A stretch of 64,000 nt of DNA from Oreohelix idahoensis (lineage: Eukaryota; Mollusca; Gastropoda; Stylommatophora; Oreohelicidae), in assembly GCA_024509875.1 (NCBI GenBank), contig JAMPIV010000584.1:1-64000 (forward strand), written 5' to 3'. Positions 11,182 to 22,400 of this stretch are shown in pieces. Positions within the stretch are counted from its first letter, which is position 1. The number at the start of each line of letters is the position of its first letter. Below the pieces are notes generated by a model. It made no database searches, had not been told where the DNA came from, and worked only from the letters and a program-made list of their open reading frames with translations. The position numbers were made by a program, and so were the translations under genes.

Positions 11182-12630
11182 TTTGACTTTTATCTGTAAG
11201 GAATTATTGATAATTACTGATTAAAATAGTCAATAGTAGCTTCAGAGTAATTATTATACTTACTCAACTTAGAAATATTCAATATAAGTAATCACAATAG
11301 TACTGAACTTAATGTCGAAGTTCAACTAATAGACAATATTTTGTAACAATATTGTATCTAAATAATACTATATCATAAATAGTTATGATATCTGTTAAAT
11401 ATAATGTAATTATATCACACAATTAATCTCAATATCCAATAATGTTGGGTATAATTCCTAGTAATTATATTGTTCAATGTACTAAGTCACTCTCTTAGTA
11501 CCAGAAAAGTATATTAAATAATATACAATGGGTCTATTACCTCAAAGGTAGCTATAAGATTATTTATTTTGTCAATATATATATTATATTATTATGCCCT
11601 AGGCATCTCTTATAAATTGTAGTGCTACTTTCTTGGACTATCACTGCATAATTATGCAATGTCCCATATTAACCTTAATTATCAGAAAAGCTTGATTAAA
11701 TTAAAGTACAAGTGTATTATTACGTATAATAGCATATTATTAATGTAATATTAATATATATCATGAGGACAAACAAAACAATGGTCACAGACCAAATGAA
11801 GGGCAAGGTCTGACCGGAGGTCAACTGAATATTCAAGGTACACACAAAAAAAAATGACTGCGAAAAATGATGACGTCACAGGACTCATAACGGACGAAAA
11901 TTTAACAATCATAAAATAAATGATAGTCAGAGGAGACTGGACGAATAGTAACGAACATGGTACAGAACTGAATAAAATTATTAACTGAGTACGAATAAAA
12001 TACACCAATTATCTACGGGACAGTACAGCTAACGCAAATCGTCAAACGATAGCAGATTTGGACAACAAGTCCAATGTCAAACCTCAATGGGGTTTCCAAA
12101 GGTGCGATCGTTTAACTGCCCTAAGAAACGACCGAAATCAATTCAGGCATCGTGAGAGCCACAGAATCTAATTTCGGTTCATCCTCCCTACCTCCCACGA
12201 ATTAACAACACATTAAGACAACAAAAAGTACATTAAACATAGGTAAAAACATGCCGATGTAGGCAGAGGGCATGGACCTTAGTTAGCACTGTTTTGCAAT
12301 ACCAACAGTTTAAACCTTAAACACCTAGATTTTTATCTTTACCGTTGCTTCGATCAGTGCTAGCGGTCGTCAACAGCTAGGCTAAAGCCCCTGACTGTCT
12401 GCTCCTATAGTCCATATCATGTGTTTGGCTTCAAATGGCTTATGTTTTCTTTGGTTAGACTTAGAAACGGCTGGTTTTTCTTCGACAGATCACCTACACG
12501 ATTTTCAGTGACGTCACGTTGTTGGGTATGATAATGCGGATTGCGTCACGTCTGCCTCGTACTGGTCATGTGATCGAAACTTGATCGTAAACATTTCATT
12601 CGAAAAGTCATGAAGAAATTTTTTTTGTCG
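11182..12630 (-). other. 5' leader of the LTR element
   Basis: This AT-rich non-coding stretch lies between the primer-binding site and the gag start. No conserved feature was recognised other than its position. Confidence 0.5.
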
Positions 12631-12650
12631 TCCCCAGACACCGGACACCA
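12631..12650 (-). other. Candidate primer-binding site
   Basis: On the minus strand, one base inside the 5' LTR, the sequence begins TGGTGTCCGG. PBSs begin TGG because they pair with the CCA end of a tRNA; the first seven or so bases resemble a tRNA-Leu 3' end, but the match fades afterwards. Confidence 0.45.
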
Positions 12651-12651
12651 C

Positions 12652-13444
12652 TGTTGCGTGGTGGTTTGCTCTGAACAATGTTCCATGTGTTATGAATGAA
12701 ATAAAACAATTATAAAATTCTGGCCATTGTTTTCTTCCTTGATATGTTAGTTTTAGTGCATCGTGCCTTTGATGGAAGATTAAGCGAATGCTGGGGTGGA
12801 AGATTCCAAACAATACTTGAACTTTGGAATACGATTGATTTGAGAAGTCATTTCATTGAGTCCGTACATTTAATTCACATGTACACATTTCAAATAGGGA
12901 CAGAACATGAGTCATGCATAAATTAATCAATGGCGTAGACTGCTGTTTTACGTGTCAATGTCCGTTTAAGGATACAGAGCAGTAATTGTCGTCAGAACAT
13001 CACAGCTATATGCACGCGCAGCTAGACATGGCTACCTGCCGACAGTGAGACTGCGAGTCTGAAATATATTCATACGAATTTGACGATTATTCTTCTCCTT
13101 CTGAGAATTCTAGTTAAAATACTAACCTCCATAAATTTCCCTCTCATAAAGAGTTCTAGGACTGACCCTGGTCCATCAAAAAATACACATATAAAATGGC
13201 TATATCATGCCATTGCATTGGAAGGTTAGAACAACGCAGCTATTCAGCTTGGCGGTCAAGTAACAAAGGGTAGCGTTTCTTAGTTACCGACTGTGTCCTA
13301 AACAACGCTATACACGTCATGATCGATCGTGCATGGAGCGTTCAAAATTGAAACCTCTATCGCAATATATTAAATGCCTTAACCTCTTACAATTGCACGT
13401 CTGATAACCTTTAGCAGACGGCGTTAATATCATATACCGTAACA
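12652..13444 (-). repeat. LTR, upstream (5') copy
   Basis: This 793-bp repeat starts TGTT and ends AACA, as LTRs do (TG...CA), and is flanked outside by ACAGG (13445-13449), matching the left target duplication. It is the cleaner of the two LTR copies and is the best reference for the family. Confidence 0.88.
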
Positions 13445-13449
13445 ACAGG

Positions 13450-16400
13450 TCAAGCTGACATCGACTGTATAGCTGTCCTAATGGTGTTGATGTGTTCAAA
13501 CAAATGTTCTTTCAGCTGTAAACTGTGATTCTCAACACAAAACTGCGTAAGCTGGACCCAGGAATCTGGCTCGCCACTGTAAAGTTTCAGTCTGTCAAGT
13601 TGCTTTCACACACACACTGGAGGCTCTGTAAGGAAGAGTGGTGTGTTGTTGAGATCAGGCATGCTCCAGTCTACCCAGCTGTAAATGGGTAACTCACCCT
13701 AGTCCTGAGTTAGGGAAGGCAAAGGCTCCAGGGGAAGCAGGCCCTAAACTTGGTCACTTCAGCCGACGCAGGATGGTGTATGTATGAAGTAGAAGTGTAG
13801 AGTGTGATTACCGCGAATGGTGTACTGTTCGTGTGCTGACCAATATAACCACTCATACACTTGTCTACAAGGCACCAATGCAGACTGCTGGAATCTTAGT
13901 TTACTCAATTTATTCAGACGTACACACTGGGACATACGAGTACATCATGGTTTGTTGACATATCAATTTGTAGGTATACATAGCAGATCTGAAGTCATGA
14001 CACATTCAGAAATAATGGGCAGTACATCAAAAGTTCAATGTCATGATACATTATGGCCACATCCCCCTATCTGACTAAACGCGTCAGTGAAGGCGAATCG
14101 ATAAATAACTAAAGTTACTTGACGTCCATAGTTTGTAGCATATATTATGAAACCACGAAGGGGGGTTTCTAGCAGGATTGAGATCTCTCTGTCACTGTCC
14201 GATAATAAGATAAATAATCTGTTCTCTTGGCAGTGATCAAAACATATGATGACCGAAATCCAACATGGCTACCTCCCTGAGTTGTCGTTCACTCATTCAT
14301 AGGAAGGAGAATATAAGCCAGAGTTAATTTACAATGGGTATATAAAGGATTTCATAAATGTTTCCATACAGCTCTACGGTGATCAGGTTAGTTCACGTAG
14401 CCATAACCGCTGCAGGAAAATCTGTCATCTTCGTCGATACCAAACACGACACTAGCATAACGAAGCAATAAAAGTCAAGCTAGGCCTAACCGACGAGAGA
14501 TCATCAAAAATAGGAGCTGGGTTTACCTGGAGTCCGAATCATCTATATACTGACATAAGGAGAGTCTCTAACACAAACTATCGTAGAGACACCATCTCCT
14601 TCAGAAGAAAAACCACTTCGTAAGACATTTTTTCTTGACGAAAGGACCAGCTCTAGAAAAACGTACCTCGCCATTTGTAAGCGGTACATCGGAACTCATC
14701 ACGACTTGTCAAGACAACTCATACTTCCGCTAGACCGGAATACAAGAATCTAGTCCCTCCTACCAATCCAAAATATACAATATAGGACTGATTCTACTTG
14801 TACTAATAATATGTAATACATATTAATTCAGGCCATAAACACAATAAGCAAATTAATATATTTTCTGGCCCTAAAAAATAAGTACAAACGCAAGCGCAAT
14901 ATCCTTGCGCTGGATCAATATCCAGAACGATTACTCCTATAATCAAAAGTGTGAATCAAACATGGATTATCTCGCTTTTACCATAGACAACATTTTCATA
15001 CACAAATGAATGAATGTCTATATTTTTCCCATATTAAATAGCCATATCGATTTTTGTAAAATGTACGTCAAAATATGCACGCTACACTATTTAATACTTT
15101 TGTTGGTCAAAGTTGAGGATAATTGGGTATTAACTTCTATGACAGGTTGTTTAAGGGTTATCTTCTCTTTCTTTCAATTATTGTCGTTGATCTGTCTTAA
15201 CGATGCTCAGTTTTATGCTGTCTAGGCATGCGCAGGTTCTGGGCGCGAACTGAGGAAACTTCCGTCATGGAGGTTGTGTTTTGGGCTGTCGGACATGATG
15301 TCCGTTGTGATTTTCTCTATACCATCATGGGGATTGGAAAGTTTTCGATATGACTGAAATGTCAATGTTTTCCCCAGTGATTCTTTGTTCGTCAAGAGTG
15401 ACGACATTTATTAAGTGTGTATCCGGAAGATTCTGTAAAAGGTAAATGACATTCTTATTAATATGCCTTTGGTTGCAGAACATTTGAAGTTACCTATCTG
15501 CGAGTGAAGCTCACAGATCTTGAGAGACAGAATTCCTTCTTTGCTTCTTGTTCTAGCCAAATGAGACTATGTGTTTTCAATTGAACAGAGCCTAATGATG
15601 ATGATAAATTATTGTGGACGCCGCAGGTTGGCGGTATATATATATGTTTAGCATGGTTTGATCGTGCCTGCTAACAAAGGATACACAGCTGTCTACATAT
15701 TGAGGCCCTGTATTACGGCCAATATTTTTCAGCAAGAGGAAATATATCTGGCGGGCTATGCCAGTTGAATAACAGCCTTATGTATTATTGCTACGCAATT
15801 TAGGAGCTCGTTTGTTGGACGACAGAGCTAATTAAGTACCTGACGCGCTGAGTCAATGGTACAGAAGCTATATTATAAACTGTAACATTAGAACAGATGA
15901 TGTTTGGGTATGTCCTAGTTGATGTATGATGCAAGCCTTTGATTACCAGACATTTAACAGTCATTCATTATTATGTGAAGTCCTTGATCTTGTCGATTTG
16001 ACTGTCCTGTTGATGCTACTGTCAGTTTCGTAAATAAATGTTTGAAACGTGCCAGCAGTCTTCAATTCATCATTGACTACTGCATGCGAGTGTATGGGTG
16101 CATTATTGACTTAACTAAGAGCTTCAAGCATTCGCGTTCTCGTCTACACCCACACTCAGCACATCATAATACCAGTACCACACATCTATAACATGTACGC
16201 TGTTTTGTGTGAGTAATCATATTACCCCTGGCAGCACCTCACGCTGGTGGCCGTTACATTTCTGGCCGTTACATTTCTGGTGACCTACATCAACACCGCA
16301 ACATTACACAGTCCAGGTGATAAACGACACGTTCACTCTGCCAGCTTTCACATCACGCATAAACAGTACGTTACACCAGTGATAATAGATCACCGCTTTA

Positions 16401-17460
16401 TGAAAAATAAAGCAGTTAATCTCGATCGCCGGAATAAAGTAGGCCTACTCAACGCAAAGAAACTTTTTTTTTTTTTAGTTATGCAGGGCCTACACATAAT
16501 ATTATGACATTAATTTATCGGAAATATACTGAAGGGCAAGATATAACTGGAAAGATTAAGACAGCGATTAAATTGCAACAAAGCAAAACAACAGCAATAT
16601 GTAACCAAGTTATAGGTACTTAGCTTTTTTTAAACAAATTGGCGTCAAAGTGTCTTGGCAAGCGTGGCTGATAACAGGTAACTTTAAAAATAAGTCATGT
16701 CACGCTGAAAGCCGAAAGTGTTTGAGGCCGAATTCAAAGTTTTTGCCGAATTGTTGGGTATAAAAGGATTTGATTGGTTGCTGCGAGAGACTTCAGTTTA
16801 AAAACAGATGCAGAGATTCCCGGAATAAAAAAATTGGTTTAAAAAAACCATGCTAGAAAATATTTTCTGATTTAAAATTTTTAAAAACTTGGGTTGGAAA
16901 ATATTTTTAGAATTTAAAAAAAATAAATTTCGACTTTTTCTTTTTTTTTTTGGGAGGGAGGAAAAATCCGTACAACGAGTCTGTATGGCCGTACACTGCT
17001 AAAAGTATCAAAAATACGTACATTGTACGAAAAATTCGTACAGGTTGACAGATATGCTTTAGCTTCCTCTTCTAGCATACATCTGCAAGCTGTCACTCCA
17101 CTCATCTCTTACCCTGTGAGTTTCTATCATGGGAATGTTTATTATACTGTTTGGTTGTTTCCTGAAGGAATGACTCGGCCATTTTCATGCAAGTGTTTGT
17201 GTTCCCACTGAACGTGTAAATGAGGATAGCACCTGATTTACTTGCTTGTTTGTGTCTGCTATGGCATCTGTGCAGACGAATAAATAAAAATTTTCTGTTT
17301 TAATTTGTTATTTATTCCAAGTTCTTAGTCCTTTTTGTTCTTACAGTATTTATGAAAGTACATTTTACAGGTAATACCATATTATTCTTCCTTCATAGTT
17401 TAAATCTTAATAGAAAAAGAAGTAAAAAAAAAAAGATAGTCCCATTGCAGATACTTCTGT
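13450..17460. other. Mostly unassigned single-copy-like DNA
   Basis: No gene recognised. Contents seen: a SINE core near 13.65-13.76 kb, a 15-bp tandem duplication (GGCCGTTACATTTCT) at 16249-16278, and a homopolymer-rich patch near 16.82-16.95 kb that resembles uncorrected sequence. Open frames of 60-86 codons have no recognisable domain. Confidence 0.4.
13640..13770 (+). mobile_element. SINE core fragment
   Basis: It contains ACCCAGCTGTAAATGGGTA followed by a GAGTTAGGGA-type motif. The same order is found on the minus strand at 17.46-17.67 kb, where a tRNA-like head is attached. This copy lacks a clear tRNA head. Confidence 0.6.
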
Positions 17461-17462
17461 AA

Positions 17463-17675
17463 GGGAGTGAAGTGTTAGAGACTTCACCATACTAGGTCCA
17501 GCATCAAGAGGTGGGGTGACTGTTTCCCTTCCTTGCTGCCTTCTCCGTCCCTAACTCAAAGTCAGGTACCCATTTACAGCTGGGTAGAATGGAGCATGTT
17601 GATACCGTGATTCGAACATGACACCTTTGCCGCGAAAGACCAGCGCTCTAACCACTCTGTCCATCAAACGCTGAG
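17463..17675 (-). mobile_element. tRNA-derived SINE
   Basis: On the minus strand the element starts with a tRNA-like head: an A-box-like GTGGTTAGAGCGCTGG and a B-box-like GTTCGAATC about 35 bp later. The body holds the ACCCAGCTGTAAATGGGTA core. Related copies are at 13.64 kb and 47.23 kb. A pol III promoter inside the head would drive transcription. Confidence 0.8.
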
Positions 17676-17944
17676 AAGAAGTAGTAATGGAATTTATTTG
17701 CACACATTTTCAGTAGAATCGTCTGGACAAATCCTGTTAATCTCATCATGTTTTGATATTTGACAACAGTCTGATCAGTTAAACGCATGTTAAGGTGGGG
17801 TGAGTCCAACCCTTTTTGTTGCTAGATCAAGGAATACACTAAAGAAAATAGTTTAACCATATCATTATAACGCTCCTAAAGGAGCATAAGCCGTCAAGTG
17901 CATGCCAGGTCCTACTGCCGCATGCCAGCTGAATGTTGTTCCAC

Positions 17945-18146
17945 CTCTTTGGGGTCGGAGTGGCTAAGAGGTATGGCGCCTGCCTCTAATTCTTAAGGTA
18001 CCTGGTTCGCTCCCAGTACATGGAATATAATTGATGGAAATTTTTTCAGAACCAGTGGATCCTAATGATGTCATACTCTCTGATCTCCTGGGTAGTTAGA
18101 TCGGATGCCTAGCCTTCCTGGACAAGGGCGAAAAAATAGGAGTCCT
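17945..18146 (+). mobile_element. Second tRNA-derived SINE-like element
   Basis: A tRNA-like head on the plus strand shows GGAGTGGCTAAGAGGTATGG (A box) and GGTTCGCTCCC (B box). It differs from the SINE at 17.46 kb. I do not call it a functional tRNA because the arms do not close convincingly and a non-tRNA body follows. The mariner element begins just after it. Confidence 0.55.
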
Positions 18147-18258
18147 ACGAGGGGCGTTCAGAAAGTAATGCACCACATCGTTTTTCTCAGGAGCTGTTTA
18201 TTCAAAAAGCATGAAATTTATAAACAATATACATGGATATGTCATGTAAACATCGGTA

Positions 18259-19347
18259 TTATTCAACATAATCCCCATCAACTTGTACGGCTTTATGCCA
18301 GCGCGAAACAAGAGCATGTATTCCTAGCCCGTACCAGATTTTGTCTTGATCATGTAGCCATTTCTTCGCTGCATGAATCACTCCTTCATCATCTTCAAAC
18401 CTTGTCCCACGGAGTGCATCTTTAAGTGGACCAAATAGATGAAAATCAGAGGGGTGCCAAATCGGGACTATAGGGTGGATGGGGTAGTACAGTCCAACCC
18501 AATTTGGTGATTGCTTCCCGTGTTGCCAGACTTGTGTGAGGGCGCGCATTGTCGTGAAGGAGAAGCAGGTCTGCTGGATTCTTGTTTGTGCGGCGAAAAC
18601 TCTGCGCTTTAAGAACTCTGCGAAAACGTTGATTGAGTTTTTTCAATGTCTTAATGTAAGCTTGCGAATTGATTGTCTCTCCTCTTGGCATAACGTCCAC
18701 AAGAATCACACATTCAATGTCCCAAAAGACAGTGATTTAGACCTTTTCTGCTGAAGGAATTGTCTTGAATTTCTTTCTTCTTGGTGATTGCGGATGATGC
18801 CACTCCATTGACTGTCTTTTTTTTCAGGTTCAAAATGATGTGCCCCGGTTTCGTCACCTGTAACGATCTTAGCCAAAAAAAGTTATCTCCATCAGCATTG
18901 AAACGCTCCAACAATTCAGAAGAAATTGCTTTCCTTTGCAATCGGTGGTCATTTGTGAGACTTCGAGGAACCCATCTTGCGCAAACCTTAGAAAATCCGA
19001 GTTTTTATAACTGCATTTGCACTACCAATGCTGACTGACAGCTGTAAGGCCAATTGTTGAGTAGTAATTCGCCTATCAGTAAGAATAATGCCCTCAGCGC
19101 ATTTCCACATTTCTGCGTTGGTGGCTGTAGCAGGACGTCCACAGCGCGGCCGATCAAGCAGCTCCGTGTCTCCACTTCCTGATTCTTTGATTCTCTGAAC
19201 CCAGCGACTGACTGTACTCCTGTCGACTGCAAAACTTCCATACACATCACATAGACGCTTGTGAATATTCACAACAGTTTCCTTCTCTGCAACGAGAAAT
19301 TCTATCACAATTCGCTGTTTATAACGCACGTTGCTAACACGCTCCAT
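18259..19347 (-). pseudogene. Mariner transposase (DD34D), frameshifted
   Basis: The start at 19347 opens an N-terminal helix-turn-helix region (MERVSNVRYKQRIVIEF, then DRSTVSRWVQRI). The frame shifts near 19.0 kb, near 18.81 kb (just after TGDET, which holds the first catalytic Asp) and near 18.45 kb (inside SPDLAP). The second Asp is in HDNARPHTS and the third in SDFHLF; if the last shift is ignored the spacing is 34 residues, typical of mariner. It ends near 18259. The enzyme would cut and paste at TA sites. As assembled it cannot make a full protein. Confidence 0.9.
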
Positions 19348-19428
19348 TTCAACGGTTTAGGGCAGCCGTATTATTTGGCCGGTTGCAATGCAATTTGGTG
19401 CACACAATTGGCACATGCCGTTTTTGAA

Positions 19429-19522
19429 GTGTGCAAAATTTCATGCTTCTATCTTCATTATTAGCTGAGAAAAACGTGTGCAACATTTCATGCTTCTATC
19501 TTCATTATTAGCTGAGAAATAC
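19429..19522. repeat. 47-bp tandem duplication next to the mariner right TIR
   Basis: Two units (19429-19475 and 19476-19522) starting GTGTGCAA and ending GAGAAA differ at about two positions. They lie in the 5' untranslated part of the transposase. Confidence 0.85.
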
Positions 19523-19559
19523 GATGTGGTGCATTACTTTCTGAACGCCCCTCGTATGA

Positions 19560-21040
19560 GCAAGTTGCGCGCGTTAAAAATTCCCTCAGCAGTTGGAAAT
19601 CATATAGAGTAGAATTTTTACCCTCCTTGAGCTTTAATTTTAGACCCATTGAGTCGGATGGAAGTGCTTTTGGACAGCAGAAGGCGACAATTGAAATATA
19701 TATGTCACAAGAGGGTTAGATGTTATTGAAATTCTTTAGTATCCTGGACACAAAATTGTATCAGGTGATACCAGGATAGTGCCAGATAAGAGTCTGGTCT
19801 TATAAGAAATACTCCCTTCTCTGAAAAGAGTAAGGGTGTATAGACATCAAAGGTAGGATCAAACTGTATAAGTTCCTAGAGAAGATGGTAATGTATTACT
19901 CTAAGTCTCTACGTGTTCCCTCTCCAGATCCTCCTCTGTTAATTGTATTATTATTATTATTAATAACTCTGCTAGGGGTAATGACTTAATTATCTACCAA
20001 CAGAAACTGTAACTTAACTTAAAGAATTTAATTAAGTCTGCTGGTAAATATTTACAATTTATTTTTACACGTTTTCTTTTCTTGTGAAAATCTTTCACTG
20101 AATTCAAAAGTTGATTACAAAATTAAATAAATAAAAACACTTGCAAATCGTTTAAATTATTTACAGTCCTTTATCTTTGTATGAACGTTCTTCTTTCTAG
20201 GCTGAAATCACTGTAGGTGTAGACTGTCTGTACTTTATGATTTATTTTATCTTCTTCACAGTTATTGGAATTAAGTAACCACTGACTAGGACGTTTGCCT
20301 AGCGAAAATGCACTGTTTATTCATCATAGTCTATCTAGTTTGTGGTGATGCTGTGATAAATTATACAGTAGCCTTGGGTGGCTACTTAGCTTGAGGTCTT
20401 GATTTAGTAGTCTGTTCCACCTTGGGTCTGACAAGAAGACTGTCTCGTCCAGGCTTTTGGATCTGGGTGACCGGCCCTGTATCATTAAAGGGCACTCGAA
20501 CCTCTGAATCCTATAATGGAGTCTGGCTCCTAAAGGTGGCAGGTAATTGCAGGATGTAACCTGAAAATATATTTAATTTCACCACTGTATTGCCTATCTC
20601 TATCTCCCTATCACAGAAGTAGGAGATGAGAGATAGTTTTCAGACAACAGAGTGCAGGTAGACGCACAGGTCACATCAAGTCAGCATTAATACAGTTCAG
20701 TTCACTGTGAATACAATTTTCCTTCAAATCCTTAGTTAGAGCTATTTGTCCAAGATTCGCCTCAATAAAGTTATTAGGTTTTGTAGAAAAATACCAAGTG
20801 ATATCTTAATCAATGCAGTAAAACAATTTCTTTCATCCTCCCTCATGTTCCTGGTATGTGATCCATTCCATCAAGAAATAATTCTTTAAATACTTTTCTA
20901 AAACTATAGACACAACCTTGCTACCATTCTCAATCGATTTGAATATTTTCACAAGCTTGGCTTTTGCCTCCAGAAAATTACACAGTAGTTCAAACACGTT
21001 CTACACACTTTCTAACACACACTGTAATTAATCCATAAAA
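19560..21040. other. Unassigned AT-rich DNA
   Basis: No recognisable gene, RNA or mobile element; only scattered short open frames. Confidence 0.4.
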
Positions 21041-21042
21041 AT

Positions 21043-21116
<74 letters not shown>
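21041..21116. repeat. Compound (CA)n(TA)n microsatellite
   Basis: About 12 CA units run directly into about 25 TA units. Confidence 0.95.
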
Positions 21117-21118
<2 letters not shown>

Positions 21119-21965
21119 TCTTTCTTACCCTCAGGCACACACAGTCGAGCTGTTAATGGTTGTAATGGTCTGCTCTCAGATACATAAGGCAAAGGCACTA
21201 CGCATTAACACTTGTGTTACCGTTCACCGTGATTTTTTTTAAATGACTGGCCCCATTTCGTTAGCATACACGTTATTTATAGTGTGAGGGGTTTCCCTGC
21301 TCGCTAATATTTGCATCCGAAATTGTTTTGTAAAATCTGCCTAGTTGTGCAAATCAGGAAAACTATGATTTTATTTATCTACGTTATTCCTGGAGCGATT
21401 TTCTTCCCCTAAAGCTTTAAATACGCTCTGTATTATTCTACACCTTCCTAGCTACTAATCAGTTACTTTCCTAAATGCATTTATTTCTATGCGTACTTTA
21501 AACAGCCAAATTATGGACTAACCTGAGGCCTCGAAGCATTCAACCAAAGATTTCTCCCGTCCTATACTACTGATCGTGAAAGTCTCTGCACAGACGCGCA
21601 GAGCAACATTTCCGTTGTAGAATTAGAGATCTCTTCCAGGTGGTACTTCTTTCCTACTTATGTAATTAAATGGCATCCTTCACTCGGTTGCATGGATTAG
21701 TCCTAGCCATTTTGTCTGTTCAATGCTTTAGTAAACACGGCAGAACGGTAGCTTCCGATTGGTCAGTGTATCAAGCAGTTATCATAAAGTATGTCACTCG
21801 GTTTCGTCAGAGTATACAGAAGGACGTGTTGTGAAAACAGACCAACTCACGACAATATATTAATGTGCATATAAAACTTACTAAAGTGTTAGTATATTAA
21901 ATATATACACCATTCTTCTTTTTCTTCTTCCGTCCTTAGCCAACGACCGACAAAGCAGTCAGTGG

Positions 21966-22083
21966 CCATTACGCTTAGTGGCGTCTTAAGGGCAACAGCG
22001 AATAGATTTTCTTTGCCGTTGTTCCCATCACGCCTAATGGCGTCTTTAGGGCAACGACAAATCAATCCGTTTGTCGTTGTTTC
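21966..22083. repeat. 59-bp tandem duplication
   Basis: Two diverged units carry GGCGTCTTAAGGGCAAC (21980) and GGCGTCTTTAGGGCAAC (22039). Confidence 0.6.
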
Positions 22084-22129
22084 CGTAATCAAAGTGACTG
22101 GCAAACGGGTGATCAGCCCGTTGGGATAT

Positions 22130-22400
22130 ACACCATGATATCATCATATACTCGCTGCTCTTGATGGAGCCTGGGGCCACCTCTGCTGTTGGTTCCTTAT
22201 GAGGGAACCCGCACGAAGCAGTCACATGCTCTTGCGGTGGTGGTTCATGTGTCAAGTTATTTGCAGTGATGAGGTTGCCAGCCTCATATGCAACTGTACA
22301 TCCACAAGCAAATTGTACATGCCAAGCATGTATAAAATGATAAAATGTACATATACAACTTAGCCTGATTATCGAGCGAGCACAGACTTTTTTGCACAAA
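22130..22400. repeat. Dispersed repeat, copy 1
   Basis: It aligns with 26820-27070 in the same orientation: shared blocks around CACCTCTGCTGTTGGTTCC, GGTGGTTCATG and TTGCCAGCCTCAT. A weaker relative is at 54.84-55.0 kb. The family is not recognised; the length suggests a SINE. Confidence 0.6.

Larger units (their letters stand above)
2863..13444 (-). mobile_element. LTR retrotransposon, Ty3/Gypsy-type with integrase upstream of RT (Gmr1-like order)
   Basis: The two ends carry a long direct repeat that starts TGTT and, in the right copy, ends AACA. A 5-bp target duplication (ACAGG) flanks it at 2858-2862 and 13445-13449. Reading right to left on the minus strand the order is: LTR, candidate primer-binding site, gag with coiled coil and N/R-rich tail, unreadable protease zone, integrase (HHCC, D-D-35-E), reverse transcriptase (YIDD), RNase H ending in an ADALSR-type motif, then LTR. 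Integrase and RT share one continuous frame, so the unusual order is not a nested insertion. Frameshifts in gag, at the RT start and in RNase H show that this copy is inactive as assembled, although some breaks may be sequencing errors. Ty3/Gypsy elements with copia-like order are known as Gmr1-like; the family assignment rests on that order and on RT/RNase H style. Confidence 0.88.
18148..19554 (-). mobile_element. Mariner element with complete TIRs
   Basis: Perfect 33-bp terminal inverted repeats (18148-18180 and 19522-19554, starting CGAGGGGCGTTCAGAAAG) are flanked by the TA target duplication (18146-18147 and 19555-19556). The element is 1407 bp, a normal mariner size, and carries a transposase on the minus strand. 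The identical TIRs suggest recent insertion, although the transposase frame is broken. Confidence 0.93.

Noticed and set aside
2863..13444. Endogenous retrovirus with envelope
   Set aside because: No envelope-like frame was found between RNase H and the 3' LTR, and the domain order is not retroviral.
17945..18020. Functional tRNA gene
   Set aside because: A and B boxes are present, but the acceptor and other stems do not pair well and a SINE body follows.
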